Positions 35,234 through 44,623 are shown, counted from the first letter of the stretch. The stretch is DNA of 64,000 nucleotides from Chlamydiales bacterium (GCA_024233455.1 JACKPP010000002.1:496001-560000), one strand, 5' to 3'. Made by a program: numbers and translations. Notes: generated by a model not told the origin, from the letters alone.

Positions 35234-36355
35234 CTAAATCTCTCTTGCTAATTGTCTTGCTTCACTGTCAACTGCTACTATATCATCAATGCTGATTACC
35301 GCATATGGAGTATGGTGCTCCATCAAAGTTTCAAGCTTCTGGCCGATCTCTATCCAGCGAATTTGGCCATCCAAAAACCGATGAACCAGCACTTCGTTTG
35401 CCGCATTCATAAAGCACGGCATGCTTTTTCCTGTCCTAGCCGCTTCAAATGCCAGACTAAGGCAGCGAAAACGCTTCCAGTCAGGGGCATAAAAATCTAG
35501 TTTAGAGTATTTGGTAAAATCAAAACAACCCATCATTCCATCCACCCGCTCCGGATAAGTCAAAGCGTACTGGATGGGAAGGTGCATACTAGGTGGCGAC
35601 AGCTGCGCTATCAGCGATCCATCACGCCATTCAACCAAACTATGAATCACACTCTGAGGATGAATGACAACCTCGATTTTATCCAGGGGCACATCAAATA
35701 GGACATGTGCTTCTATCACTTCCAGCCCTTTATTCATAAGTGTGGATGAATCCACAGTGATTTTAGCGCCCATGGACCAAGTTGGATGGCAGAGGGCATC
35801 CTCAGGCTTGATGTTATCCAAATTTTCCTTCTGGCGAAACGGCCCACCAGAACCGGTTAACACCAGTCTTTTAATCTCCTTTTTATCCCCTGTTTGCAGA
35901 CACTGAAATAATGCGCTATGCTCACTATCGACGGGAATAATCATTGAGCCCTTTTCTTTGGCCCGTTGCATGACAAGTGAGCCGGCAGCAACCAATACTT
36001 CTTTATTGGCCAAAGCTATGCATTTGCCAGCATCAATAGCGCGCAAAACAGGAGCAATACCACTCGCGCCAACGATAGCTGCTACCACACAATCTACAGA
36101 CTCAAGCGATGCAAGCTCTTCTATAGTGCAAAAAACTTGCTTGGGAAAAAGTTTTCGAAGGTGATTTTCAGCTGCTGGATCAGCAACTGCTACAACCTCG
36201 GGGTGGAATTCTTCGATCTGCTTAGCCAGGAGCTGCGCATTTTTTCTAGCTGCCAAACCCACAACTTGAATAGATTTTTTCAGGTGGCGCACAACATCCA
36301 ATGTTTGACAGCCGATCGATCCAGTCGATCCTAAAATACTTATACGCTTAACCAT
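35234..36355 (-). CDS. dxr: 1-deoxy-D-xylulose 5-phosphate reductoisomerase
   Basis: Second step of the non-mevalonate isoprenoid pathway, DXP to MEP with NADPH. 373 residues from ATG 36355 (MVKRISILGSTGSIGCQTLD), chosen because the NADPH-binding GSTGSIG must be N-terminal; a TTG at 36391 only adds an unrelated tail. Further motifs: ALANKEVLVAAGSLVM, PVDSEHSALFQCL, LTGSGGPF, HPTWSMGAKITVDSSTLMNK and GLEVIEAH. Provides precursors for the undecaprenyl carrier and quinones. Operonic with rseP. Confidence 0.96.
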   Translation of the reverse strand: MVKRISILGSTGSIGCQTLDVVRHLKKSIQVVGLAARKNAQLLAKQIEEFHPEVVAVADPAAENHLRKLFPKQVFCTIEELASLESVDCVVAAIVGASGIAPVLRAIDAGKCIALANKEVLVAAGSLVMQRAKEKGSMIIPVDSEHSALFQCLQTGDKKEIKRLVLTGSGGPFRQKENLDNIKPEDALCHPTWSMGAKITVDSSTLMNKGLEVIEAHVLFDVPLDKIEVVIHPQSVIHSLVEWRDGSLIAQLSPPSMHLPIQYALTYPERVDGMMGCFDFTKYSKLDFYAPDWKRFRCLSLAFEAARTGKSMPCFMNAANEVLVHRFLDGQIRWIEIGQKLETLMEHHTPYAVISIDDIVAVDSEARQLAREI

Positions 36356-36519
36356 ACAACTTTGACTATAACATACTAGGGGCTTAAACAAAATCTTTTC
36401 CGAACTCCTACAACCACTACATTAGAAAATCTATAATTTTTCGGTGGACTTAAATTCCTTCTCATGAGAATCTGGGAAACGATTATTAAAACAACCCTCA
36501 AAACTGTGGAGGACCACAA

Positions 36520-36852
36520 ATGTCATTTTGTACTAAAGTTAAAGCAAAAACCGAGTTCACGCAATACGCACTAATGGGCATCGGAGCAGCGGCGGTTACA
36601 ACTAAGGCTTCAGCAATGGCTTATGCTTTATTTCAGAACGTTTCGCTATTTAGAAATCCACGAGCCCTAGTTAATGTCAGTCCTTTTGGCAAACATACTG
36701 GCGCATTTGTCGCAGGTGGACTTTTGCTATCAGGCCTCGTCTTAGGTGGCGGCTTAATTGCTGATGGCTATCGCGCTTGGAAATCATCCAGAGCTGATGA
36801 TAGAGTTCATACTACACGAACTCCTGCACAAGTAACTACTGACGAAGAGTAG
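36520..36852 (+). CDS. Small two-helix membrane protein, unknown
   Basis: 110 residues, start ATG 36520 behind GTGGAGGACCACAA, an excellent ribosome-binding site. Two hydrophobic, Gly/Ala-rich helices (residues ~15-38, and ~62-82 HTGAFVAGGLLLSGLVLGGG) separated by ~25 residues, and a polar C-terminus ending TTDEE. No signal peptide and no family recognised. It stands alone between divergent dxr and convergent ytgD and has its own terminator, so it is probably expressed as a single gene. Confidence 0.62.
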   Translation: MSFCTKVKAKTEFTQYALMGIGAAAVTTKASAMAYALFQNVSLFRNPRALVNVSPFGKHTGAFVAGGLLLSGLVLGGGLIADGYRAWKSSRADDRVHTTRTPAQVTTDEE

Positions 36853-36878
36853 TTTTTTCTGATTTTTAGGATTTTTGT

Positions 36879-36911
36879 AACCCTTCTTGGCAAACGAGAA
36901 GGGTTTTTTCT
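36879..36911 (+). terminator. Intrinsic terminator
   Basis: AACCCTTCT-tggcaaacg-AGAAGGGTT (36879-36905) followed by TTTTCTT. Serves the small membrane-protein gene. Confidence 0.88.
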
Positions 36912-36953
36912 TACTCACAAAAATTGGTCTCGGGCGATGACCTCAAAATGCCT

Positions 36954-37943
36954 TTACTGCGTGGGGGATGTCAGCGCCTCTGTCTTTCGTATCTTTAATT
37001 GCAAAAGCTGCTTTAAAACCAGTGCTCCCAGATAAAATAGTGTCAGAAGAACAGTTAGCAGCCCCGATGTGGAAAGTGGCAGACTAAAAACAGAGAGACA
37101 GTGACGAGACACAGCAACTGAGATCAACGAGGTGCCAGCGCCAATGGTAGCAGCAAGCAAAATCATGGATTTCAAACGCTGGCAAAAAAGCCTAGCAATT
37201 AGACTTGGAAAAATCATCAACCCTAACACTAAAAAAGCACCGACTGCACGAAAAGCCCCAATAGCTGTGAGCGATGTCAGCACCATCAGCATGTAACCCA
37301 TCATCGCTGGCGAAAAACCAAGCACTTTTGCCAGGCCGGCATCAAAGGTGGTTAGATGCCACACTTTGAAAAAGGCAACTATCACCGCAATATCTGCGAT
37401 GCAGATCCAAAAAATGAGCTTTAAATCGTGCAAATGAAGTCCATCGACATTCCCCATAATCGCTTCAATACCCAGATGTGTATTACGCGTTTGAAGGGTC
37501 ACAAGCGTGATACCTAGCGCAAAGAAAACCGAAAAAACTAGACCGATGCTGGCATCGCTGTAAAGGCGCATGACTTTAGTTAACCACTCCGTACAAAGGG
37601 CAGTTAAAAGCGCGGTAATGAAAGCTGCTATTAGTAAGATTTTAAGATCTAGCGTTGCTAAACTGAGCTCTTTAACCGGGGCAAAGCTGACCACGACCAA
37701 AAACGCGCAGATAATCCCAAGCAGTATGGTATGTGAGAGGGCATTGGCCAGCATGGTCATGCGGCGAAGATAGAGCAGGCCGCCGATGAGGGCAGCTGCA
37801 ATCGATATAAGAGCTAAAGCGCCCACCTGAATTTCATCGGTGGTGAGTTGATCCAGAGGCAACCGTCCCACCACAAAGAGCGAAAGGCGCTGAATAAACA
37901 AACCGAAAAATTCAAAAAAATTGACATTCCAATAGGGATTCAT
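36954..37943 (-). CDS. ytgD: Iron/metal ABC transporter permease YtgD
   Basis: About 329 residues; ATG 37943 is chosen because GAGG lies 7 bp before it and ATGA overlaps the ytgC stop (ATG 37949 would be only 1 bp from GAGG). ABC-3 family permease with eight or nine hydrophobic helices; QVGALALISIAAALIGGLLY, DASIGLVFSVFFALGITLVT and FRAVGAFLVLGLMIFPSLIA are typical of the MntB/ZnuB/TroCD fold. Second permease of the iron importer, last gene of the mrp-ytgABCD operon. A short Leu-rich basic tail follows the last helix. Confidence 0.92.
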   Translation of the reverse strand: MNPYWNVNFFEFFGLFIQRLSLFVVGRLPLDQLTTDEIQVGALALISIAAALIGGLLYLRRMTMLANALSHTILLGIICAFLVVVSFAPVKELSLATLDLKILLIAAFITALLTALCTEWLTKVMRLYSDASIGLVFSVFFALGITLVTLQTRNTHLGIEAIMGNVDGLHLHDLKLIFWICIADIAVIVAFFKVWHLTTFDAGLAKVLGFSPAMMGYMLMVLTSLTAIGAFRAVGAFLVLGLMIFPSLIARLFCQRLKSMILLAATIGAGTSLISVAVSRHCLSVFSLPLSTSGLLTVLLTLFYLGALVLKQLLQLKIRKTEALTSPTQ

Positions 37944-39196
37944 TGCCATACCTCACTTGAAGGTATTGGCTGAGCATGCGGGTCTTTTTTGGGATTACGA
38001 AGAAGTTTGGTTAGCCGCACTTCAAGCTCTGGAGTTAGAATATGCTCCATTTCTTCGGCACTGCGGTGCACTTTATCTGCTCCAATTCCAAGCTGGCTAG
38101 TCAAGTAGACTTCCCATAAGCGATGCAAACGGATGATTTGACTGGCGCGTCTGACCCCATCTAAACTCAAGGAAAATGTATTTTTTTGCCGCTTTACGAA
38201 TCCTTGGTAGCTGAGTCGTAAAAGGGATAAGCGCAGGGCAAATAGGCTTCGATCTGAGCGTATTTGCAGCTCTTTCAAGCTGCATGCACCCATTTTCCAC
38301 AAAAGTTTTAAATCGTTTTCAATTTTACACATGCGTTTAAAACGCATAATACGGTAGTGACGCACTACAAGTCCCTGTCCCGGAGCAAAAAGCATGGCCA
38401 GCAAGCTGAACGCAGAGGCCAGCAAAACGATCATCGGTCCGGTCGGGAGCCCAACGGAAAATTGCACCGATAGTAGTGTTCCAAACAATCCTGAAGCCAT
38501 ACCGATGACTGCTGCCCATATGAGCATGGTACTCAGCTTATGGGTTAAGCGTCTGGCTGCAACAGCTGGAGCCACTAGCATACCCGACATCAAGACTACA
38601 CCTACGCTGCGCAGGCCAATCACCACCGCCAGGGCCAATAAAACCAAAGTCAGTACATCGATAAGCTGTGTAGAAATACCGCAACACGAGGCAAAATCGC
38701 GATCGAAATTGACAACTTTGATGTGTTGGAAGAGAACAATGACAAACACCAATGTCACAGCCGCCAAACCGGCGTAAACCGCAAGATCACGGGTGACCAT
38801 CGTTGCCGATTGTCCATAAAGAAAAACCTGAACCTGAGAATAGAGCATGGGACGCGTAAATTGCAAACGACTCGCCAGTAGCACACCCAATCCCAAAAAA
38901 GCGGTTAGAATAGCACAAAGGGCAGCATCGGATGAGAGGCGCAACCGCTTTTGCAAAAAATGCATCGCCATGAGACCAAGTAGGGCAAAGACAAACGCGC
39001 CCACAAGTGAGTAGGCAGAACCGAGCATCGCTCCCAAAATAACCCCGGGATAGGTGGCGTGAGAGAGAGCTTCGCCCACCAGAGATCTTTGACGCACAAA
39101 AGCAATGACACCGACAAGCGATGCAGATAAACACATTAAAATTGCACCCCACGTCGGCGCCATCATCACCGGATCGTGGAAAAGGCCCATATTCAT
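37940..39196 (-). CDS. ytgC: YtgC permease fused to DtxR-like repressor (YtgCR)
   Basis: 418 residues from ATG 39196, overlapping the ytgB stop by ATGA. Residues 1-~280 are an ABC-3 permease (ALSHATYPGVILGAMLG, LRSVGVVLMSGMLVAPAVAA). Residues ~290-418 are a DtxR/MntR-like module: a winged helix (CKIENDLKLLWKMGACSLKE...GFVKRQ), then RLHRLWEVYLTSQLGIGADK and VHRSAEEMEHILTPELEVRL with the metal-binding His/Glu residues, ending DPHAQPIP. In C. trachomatis the equivalent protein is cleaved to release YtgR, an iron-dependent repressor of this operon and of trp genes. The same processing is inferred here; the cleavage site is not readable from sequence. Confidence 0.93.
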   Translation of the reverse strand: MNMGLFHDPVMMAPTWGAILMCLSASLVGVIAFVRQRSLVGEALSHATYPGVILGAMLGSAYSLVGAFVFALLGLMAMHFLQKRLRLSSDAALCAILTAFLGLGVLLASRLQFTRPMLYSQVQVFLYGQSATMVTRDLAVYAGLAAVTLVFVIVLFQHIKVVNFDRDFASCCGISTQLIDVLTLVLLALAVVIGLRSVGVVLMSGMLVAPAVAARRLTHKLSTMLIWAAVIGMASGLFGTLLSVQFSVGLPTGPMIVLLASAFSLLAMLFAPGQGLVVRHYRIMRFKRMCKIENDLKLLWKMGACSLKELQIRSDRSLFALRLSLLRLSYQGFVKRQKNTFSLSLDGVRRASQIIRLHRLWEVYLTSQLGIGADKVHRSAEEMEHILTPELEVRLTKLLRNPKKDPHAQPIPSSEVWQ

Positions 39197-39966
39197 TTGC
39201 AAAAGCCTTCCTGCTTGCTCTTGGAGAGCTTGGTCACTTCAGCTAGAAGCGCCCCTTTTTGCCCATAGGTGCGCGCGATATTGTCTTGGTTGAATACCTG
39301 CTCAGTTTCACCACAAGCCACAAGGCTTGTATTGAGCAAAACGACCCAATCAAAATACTCTTGGACGGCATTTAAATCGTGATGGACCACAAAAAGCGTT
39401 TTACCCTGTTTTTTGAGTTTCTTTAACAGGATCATGATGGCTTTTTCAGTCGCTAAATCCACACCCGCAAAAGGTTCATCTAGAAGGTAAATATCGGCAT
39501 CTTGCAAAAGCGCTCTGGCCAAGAAAACCCGCTGCTGCTGTCCTCCGGAGAGCTGGTCAATCTGACGACCTTCAAACGCGTCCATTTCAAGCATTTCCAA
39601 GGCTTGCATAGCGGCAATCTTGTCTGCTTGGCGCGGCCATTTAAGCCAACCAAGCTTGCCATAACGCCCCATCAACACCACTTCGAGCACTGTGATTGGA
39701 AAATCCCAATCTACTGAGCTGCGTTGAGGAATATAGGCAACTTTTTCACGCACATCCTTAAAATTTTGGCCAAAAAAACGGACCTGTCCAGCGGTAGGCT
39801 TCACAATGCCAAGCGCGGTCTTCAAAAGAGTACTCTTCCCTGCACCATTGGGACCGATTACACCAACAAGTTTACCTTGGGGGATGGTAAAGGAGATATC
39901 CCACAGCACAGACGTTTGCCCGTAATCAACGGTTAAATTTTGCGCTTTAAAGACTGTTTCACCCAT
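39193..39966 (-). CDS. ytgB: Iron/metal ABC transporter ATPase YtgB
   Basis: 257 residues from ATG 39966 (MGETVFKAQNLTVDYGQ), overlapping the ytgA stop by 8 bp; an ATG at 39993 is also in frame. Walker A VIGPNGAGKSTLLKTALG, Q-loop IPQRSSVDWDF, signature QLSGGQQQRVFLARAL, Walker B IYLLDEPFAGVD and H-loop VVHHDL are complete. Energises import through YtgC/YtgD. Adjacent in the tightly overlapping operon. Confidence 0.95.
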   Translation of the reverse strand: MGETVFKAQNLTVDYGQTSVLWDISFTIPQGKLVGVIGPNGAGKSTLLKTALGIVKPTAGQVRFFGQNFKDVREKVAYIPQRSSVDWDFPITVLEVVLMGRYGKLGWLKWPRQADKIAAMQALEMLEMDAFEGRQIDQLSGGQQQRVFLARALLQDADIYLLDEPFAGVDLATEKAIMILLKKLKKQGKTLFVVHHDLNAVQEYFDWVVLLNTSLVACGETEQVFNQDNIARTYGQKGALLAEVTKLSKSKQEGFCK

Positions 39967-40906
39967 GCAGCCCCTGTGAAATAAGCGCAGCATTGTGTAG
40001 CATCATCTGCGCATACGACTCCCCCATGGCATCGCCGTAGAGAGACCCGTCGATAATACGCACCTTATGCCCCCGTTTTTGACATACATCTAAAACCTTC
40101 ATAAGCGCTGCTTGATTCACATTAGACTCGGGGAAAACCACAGAAACTTTGTAACGCTCGATATGCGCTGAAATCTCTTGGATATCGCGCGGAGTTAGTT
40201 GTCCATCCGGCGAAAGACCTTCGGGCGCTGCCACCCGCTTTTTCCAGCTATGGCTTCCCAGCTCGTCTGCAGTGGACAGATAGCGTCTGGCAAAGTAGTT
40301 AAAAGCATCGTGACTTGTCACTAAAAATCGTTTACTTTCAGGAACAGCTTGCATCTGCTCGTAGATCTGAGCATGCACTTTCAGCAACTGAGCTTTGAGC
40401 TCTGCCCCATTTTTTTGGAATGCAGCTTTATGCTCAGGATCTTTCTCTGATAGTGCCCATACGATCGGATCAATACAGCGTATCCAAAGAGCAACGTCCA
40501 TCCACACATGAGGATCGAGCTGCCCATCGATGACCAACAGCTCTTCTCGGCACTGGCGGTACAAATGGTCACCTAAAGTGACACACTTTTGGTGCTCTTT
40601 AAGCTGGCGACAGAGACTCGGCCCATGTTCTAAACCCAAACCATTGGCAAATACTATGTCGGCACGTCCAAATTTTTCAGCATCGCCTTTGACCAGTTCA
40701 TAGCTATGGGGATCAATTTCCCCATGAATAAGCGCTAGACAGTCGACATGCTCACCACCAACACCTCGAACCAAATCATCGATCATGGCCACAGTAGATA
40801 GCACTTTGATCTTTTTTGAATCTTTCATCCATGCTTTAAGTGAATGAGCATTATTTGATGTACAACCTACCGCTACAATGAGCAAAAGGAAAAAACGTTT
40901 AATCAT
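39959..40906 (-). CDS. ytgA: Iron/metal-binding periplasmic protein YtgA
   Basis: 315 residues from ATG 40906 (MIKRFFLLLIVAVGCTS), which gives a signal peptide with a cysteine at residue 15, so probably a lipoprotein although Ala at -3 is atypical for the lipobox. Cluster A-I (TroA-type) solute-binding protein: ligand motifs GEIDPHSYELVKGD, LDPHVWMD, and later VVFPESNVNQ with an acidic ligand. C. trachomatis YtgA binds iron. Overlaps mrp by 8 bp, so transcription probably starts upstream of mrp. Confidence 0.92.
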   Translation of the reverse strand: MIKRFFLLLIVAVGCTSNNAHSLKAWMKDSKKIKVLSTVAMIDDLVRGVGGEHVDCLALIHGEIDPHSYELVKGDAEKFGRADIVFANGLGLEHGPSLCRQLKEHQKCVTLGDHLYRQCREELLVIDGQLDPHVWMDVALWIRCIDPIVWALSEKDPEHKAAFQKNGAELKAQLLKVHAQIYEQMQAVPESKRFLVTSHDAFNYFARRYLSTADELGSHSWKKRVAAPEGLSPDGQLTPRDIQEISAHIERYKVSVVFPESNVNQAALMKVLDVCQKRGHKVRIIDGSLYGDAMGESYAQMMLHNAALISQGLHG

Positions 40907-42011
40907 AGTCGACCTTATTTTGCGCGCGCTGCAAAAATGCATAGGAAAAAATTCCTGCTTTGCAACCAGAGCTGAATTCTATTTTCAAACCGTAGCGTCC
41001 AACACTATAAATTTTACTCGCACTCATATTATTCGATAGACTTTTTTTTAAAGACGAGCATCGAGAGCACGGACACTTTTTCTCAAGTTTAGCTAAATCA
41101 TAGCGCGAAACACCCTCATCTGTCCACTCAATAACAAACTCGGCTGGACCCGATTGAAAAATACGGTTGATACGCACTCCTTCTTCTCCAGACCCCGCTT
41201 GTTCCTCTATAAAAAGTTTTTCGTGGTCCTTTTTCCAGAGCAATTCAAAGCTATCTAATCCCTGCGCGCCTTCAAAACATTGGTGGAGTTTTTGAGCCAC
41301 AAGCGAAAAGGCTATTGCTGCTTGCGTATTTTCTCCTATATTAAAGAGCGACTCTCCCTGATCGGCGCATAAAGACAAGAGCGGCTCTAAAGGGATTTTC
41401 CCAAAGAGCTGCACCTGAAGCTCCCTTGCCAGGCGCTCTCCCCCACCCTCTCCAAGCGGGTAGGCGCGCTCACTCCCCATTTGAAAATAGCTCATATTTT
41501 CAACCACACCTAAAATAGGCACTTGCAAACGTCGAAAACAGTCACTTGCCTTGCGTACATCCAAGAGAGCAATCTCTTGCGGTGTTGTAACCAAAAGGGC
41601 CCCGGCAAAAACTGCCTTCTGCAGCAACGTGAGTTGAACATCACCAGTACCAGGTGGGAAATCGATGAGCAAATAATCCAAAGCTCCCCAAACCGTACTA
41701 AATAAAAATTTCTCGATTGTCTCATTAGCAATCGGAGCCCGCACAACCGCTGCATCACGTTGAAAATAAGCCACACTCATAAGTTTAATTCCACACATTT
41801 GGGCCGGAATCAAATAATGCCCATCTATACTCATTGGCTGATCATAGGGCATCATGTGGTCGAGCGATGGACCATAAACATCTGCGTCTAAAACCCCAAC
41901 CTCAAAACCTCTTTTCTTGAGGGCTAGGGCCAAATGACAAGTGACCGTGGATTTTCCAACCCCTCCCTTTCCGGCACCAATTGCAACAAGCTTTTTAATC
42001 TTTTTTATCAT
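40899..42011 (-). CDS. mrp: Mrp/NBP35-type Fe-S carrier ATPase with C-terminal DUF971 domain
   Basis: 370 residues from ATG 42011; upstream in-frame codons lack the conserved start. MRP domain: IGAGKGGVGKSTVTCHLALA (deviant Walker A), GVLDADVYGPSLDHMM, LIDFPPGTGDVQLTLLQ, GVVENMSYF. Residues ~265-365 are DUF971 (EWTDEGVSRYDLAKLEKKC, CPCSRC, IYSVGRYGLKIEFSSGCKAG, IFSYAFL), the arrangement also found in plastid HCF101. The usual CxxC bridging the dimer is not evident in the MRP part; CPCSRC in DUF971 may take part instead. First gene of the ytg iron operon, linking Fe-S assembly with iron import. Confidence 0.9.
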   Translation of the reverse strand: MIKKIKKLVAIGAGKGGVGKSTVTCHLALALKKRGFEVGVLDADVYGPSLDHMMPYDQPMSIDGHYLIPAQMCGIKLMSVAYFQRDAAVVRAPIANETIEKFLFSTVWGALDYLLIDFPPGTGDVQLTLLQKAVFAGALLVTTPQEIALLDVRKASDCFRRLQVPILGVVENMSYFQMGSERAYPLGEGGGERLARELQVQLFGKIPLEPLLSLCADQGESLFNIGENTQAAIAFSLVAQKLHQCFEGAQGLDSFELLWKKDHEKLFIEEQAGSGEEGVRINRIFQSGPAEFVIEWTDEGVSRYDLAKLEKKCPCSRCSSLKKSLSNNMSASKIYSVGRYGLKIEFSSGCKAGIFSYAFLQRAQNKVDYD

Positions 42012-42313
42012 GCTATTTTGAATGTTTATCACAAATAGATAGCAAAGTGAAGGCAAGAAATTCCAGAAAACCCCGTTGAATTTTAAAACTATTTCTTGAA
42101 TTTATTGTGTTATAAAACACAGACAATCAAAAATTTCAATCGTTAGAAGTAAATTTTTAGTTTTAATTAGTTGCAAAATTTTTTTAGATTGTTTACTATC
42201 TAGGAAACTGCAAAAAGGAATATTTAAAAAAGGATGTTGCGTCTAACATCTGATTCTGATAAACCTTTGTAAGATCTTTAAATTTTTGCACAATTAGAAA
42301 AAAGGACAAATTC
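42012..42313. other. Divergent regulatory region between mrp-ytg and the CT066-like gene
   Basis: 302 bp, strongly AT-rich, no gene. It must hold the promoter of the iron operon (leftward) and that of the CT066-like gene (rightward). A short inverted repeat tgtgtt-ataa-aacaca lies around 42107-42122. I cannot identify a YtgR operator with confidence. Confidence 0.5.
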
Positions 42314-42832
42314 ATGAGTAAAACCGCAAGCAAAGCAAAAAGCATAGAAGAATTAGAAGGCGTTATCTCTAAAGCCATTAAAAAAATCGGTGGCTCGAAG
42401 GAAAATGACCTATGCAAATACTTACCAATGGAACACGGCTACATGCATCACTTCACCCTAAAGAAGATGAAGCATAAAGAGCCTACTGAACTTTGTTCAC
42501 TCATAGAAAAATTTATTATGCGTGCTGACAAGCTTAAGGTTGTCCCTCCTAAACAACGAGCAGCAAGAGGCTCTCGCAAACGTCGGGACCAAATGACCTT
42601 TTCTCGCATCCAACTTGAGCGTATGCTGAATATGGCTCGGTTGACTGGTGACAAAGAAATGATCGCCCTTTTAAGCCCTAAAGAATCTCTAGCCAGCATT
42701 AAAAGAAAACTTATTCAATCAATCCGTCAAAATTCTATCGATCACGAGCTTTGGAATAGCTACGTAGAAATCATCACTGCGCAAGAAACTATGATCGAAA
42801 TGGTCAAGCGCGGCGAATCCCCTTCAGCCTAA
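42314..42832 (+). CDS. Conserved chlamydial basic protein (CT066 position)
   Basis: 172 residues, basic, mostly helical, with a central RAARGSRKRRDQ patch and no membrane helix or signal peptide. It occupies the position of C. trachomatis CT066, between ytgA and the ATP/ADP translocase, and has similar length, which is the basis for the call; I do not know a function. The basic patch and helical pattern would allow DNA or RNA binding. Start ATG 42314 follows AAAGGACAAATTC. Own intrinsic terminator downstream. Confidence 0.72.
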   Translation: MSKTASKAKSIEELEGVISKAIKKIGGSKENDLCKYLPMEHGYMHHFTLKKMKHKEPTELCSLIEKFIMRADKLKVVPPKQRAARGSRKRRDQMTFSRIQLERMLNMARLTGDKEMIALLSPKESLASIKRKLIQSIRQNSIDHELWNSYVEIITAQETMIEMVKRGESPSA

Positions 42833-42849
42833 ATCTTTTTCTAATTTCT

Positions 42850-42882
42850 AGCGCGCTTTACTCCGTGAAAGCGCGCTTTTTT
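42850..42882 (+). terminator. Intrinsic terminator
   Basis: AGCGCGCTTT-actccgtg-AAAGCGCGCT: 10-bp stem followed by TTTTT, 18 bp after the stop of the CT066-like gene. Confidence 0.92.
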
Positions 42883-43045
42883 GCGTCTGGATTGAGCCTA
42901 ATTGGGGCCGCGTAAACGATAGATTATACACCTCTACACGACAATTTAATTTTTTACTTACATTCTACAATTTATGCTTGGAAAAAATGAATATTTAGTG
43001 TATGCTTAACATTTAGTTAGAAACTTCCTACAAGGATAAACAGAT

Positions 43046-44623
43046 ATGTCAACAACCCAGGAATTCGGCAAATGGCGCTCAAGGCTATGGCCGGTACATA
43101 CATTTGAATTGAAAAAAGTGCTTCCTATGCTCTTTCTTTTCTTTCTCATTCTATTTAATTACCAAATTTTGAGAGACACTAAAGACTCATTGATTGTTCC
43201 AGCATCTGGTGCTGAAACAATTCCCTTCTTAAAATTCTGGGGAACTTTGCCCATGGCCTTCATTTTTATGTTGGTCTACGCCAAACTTAGTAACAAACTT
43301 AGCAAACCTGCTCTATTCTATAGCACAGTGATTCCATTTATTGTGTTCTTTGGCCTGTTTGCAACTACACTTTACCCGATGCGTGATGCTTTGCACCCTC
43401 ATGCATTTTGTGATAAAATGGAGACAATCCTCCCCAGTGGTCTGTATGGTCTCGTACAAGTCATCCGGAACTGGACATTTAGCTTGTTCTACATTATGTC
43501 AGAGCTATGGGGTAGTATGGCCCTTTCCCTACTTTTCTGGGGATTTGCCAACGACATTACCCGCGTCTCTGAATCAAAGCGCTTCTATAATCTATTTGGT
43601 TTAGGGGCAAACCCTGCACTCATCGTTGCAGGACCACTAATTATGTACTTCTCAAACAACCGCGCACACGTTCCTGCGGGCGTCGATGCCTGGCAGATCT
43701 CACTCAACTACCTTATGGGAATGGTTGTAGGAGCAGGTGTACTCATTGTGGGTATTTACTGGTGGATTAACCGCTACGTTTTGACCGATAAAAGATTCTA
43801 CGACGCTGGCGAAGTCAAAAAGAAGAAAGAGAAACCTAAAATGTCTATCGGAGAGAGCTTTAAATACTTGCTTCGTTCTAGATATTTAGGAAGCATTGCT
43901 CTACTTGTTCTTTGCTACGGGATCTCGGTCAACGTGATCGAAGTCATCTGGAAAAAGCAACTAGGAGCCCAGTTCTCCAACCATAACGATTATAGCGCCT
44001 TTATGGGTCTATTTACCCTCGTTACGGGAGTTGTTTCAACGCTCACCATGCTATTTGTTGGCGGTAACGTCATCCGCAAACTAGGCTGGAAATTCGGAGC
44101 GCTAACAACGCCTGTGATGATGCTCGTCACTGGAGCAATCTTCCTAGCACTCGTTCTAGGTGGTAATGTATTTGGCGGCGTAGCAGCAGCAATGGGCACA
44201 ACAACTCTTATGATGGCAGTTGTCATCGGTATGGGGCAAAACATCCTAACCAAATCATGTAAATATGCGATGTTCGATCCGACCAAAGAGATGGCCTATA
44301 TCCCACTAGACCAAGAGCAGAAAGTCAAGGGTAAAGCGGCGATTGATGTCGTTGGCGCCCGTCTTGGCAAGTCTGGTGGCTCGCTCATTTTGCAAGGTCT
44401 ACTGATTGGTTTCGGTGGCCAACTTGTAGCGGCAATTCCTTATGTTGCCGGTACAGTGATCCTGATCACAGTCATCTGGATCTACGCAGCTCGCGCTCTG
44501 TCTGCACGCTTTGAAAAAGCCAATGCCGAGAAAGATGCTGAGATTGCAGCTGAAGAAGCCCAAGCCAAAACTGCAGAGCTTGCGCAGACCAAAGCTGCTA
44601 GTCTAGCTAGTGCTAAAAACTAA
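43046..44623 (+). CDS. NTT-family ATP/ADP translocase
   Basis: 525 residues, about 12 membrane helices, of the nucleotide transporter family restricted to plastids and obligate intracellular bacteria. Typical start WPVHTFELKKVLPMLFLFFL followed by NYQILRDTKDSLIVPASGAE, then FVWGSMALSL-like helices (SELWGSMALSLLFWGFANDI) and KYAMFDPTKEMAYIPLDQEQ and KVKGKAAIDVVGARLGKSGG, both highly conserved in NTTs. Exchanges host ATP for bacterial ADP (energy parasitism); other members import nucleotides, and the substrate cannot be settled here, but synteny with CT065 (Npt1) supports ATP/ADP antiport. Ribosome-binding site AAGGATAAACAG. Poly-Ala/Glu C-terminal tail. Confidence 0.95.
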   Translation: MSTTQEFGKWRSRLWPVHTFELKKVLPMLFLFFLILFNYQILRDTKDSLIVPASGAETIPFLKFWGTLPMAFIFMLVYAKLSNKLSKPALFYSTVIPFIVFFGLFATTLYPMRDALHPHAFCDKMETILPSGLYGLVQVIRNWTFSLFYIMSELWGSMALSLLFWGFANDITRVSESKRFYNLFGLGANPALIVAGPLIMYFSNNRAHVPAGVDAWQISLNYLMGMVVGAGVLIVGIYWWINRYVLTDKRFYDAGEVKKKKEKPKMSIGESFKYLLRSRYLGSIALLVLCYGISVNVIEVIWKKQLGAQFSNHNDYSAFMGLFTLVTGVVSTLTMLFVGGNVIRKLGWKFGALTTPVMMLVTGAIFLALVLGGNVFGGVAAAMGTTTLMMAVVIGMGQNILTKSCKYAMFDPTKEMAYIPLDQEQKVKGKAAIDVVGARLGKSGGSLILQGLLIGFGGQLVAAIPYVAGTVILITVIWIYAARALSARFEKANAEKDAEIAAEEAQAKTAELAQTKAASLASAKN

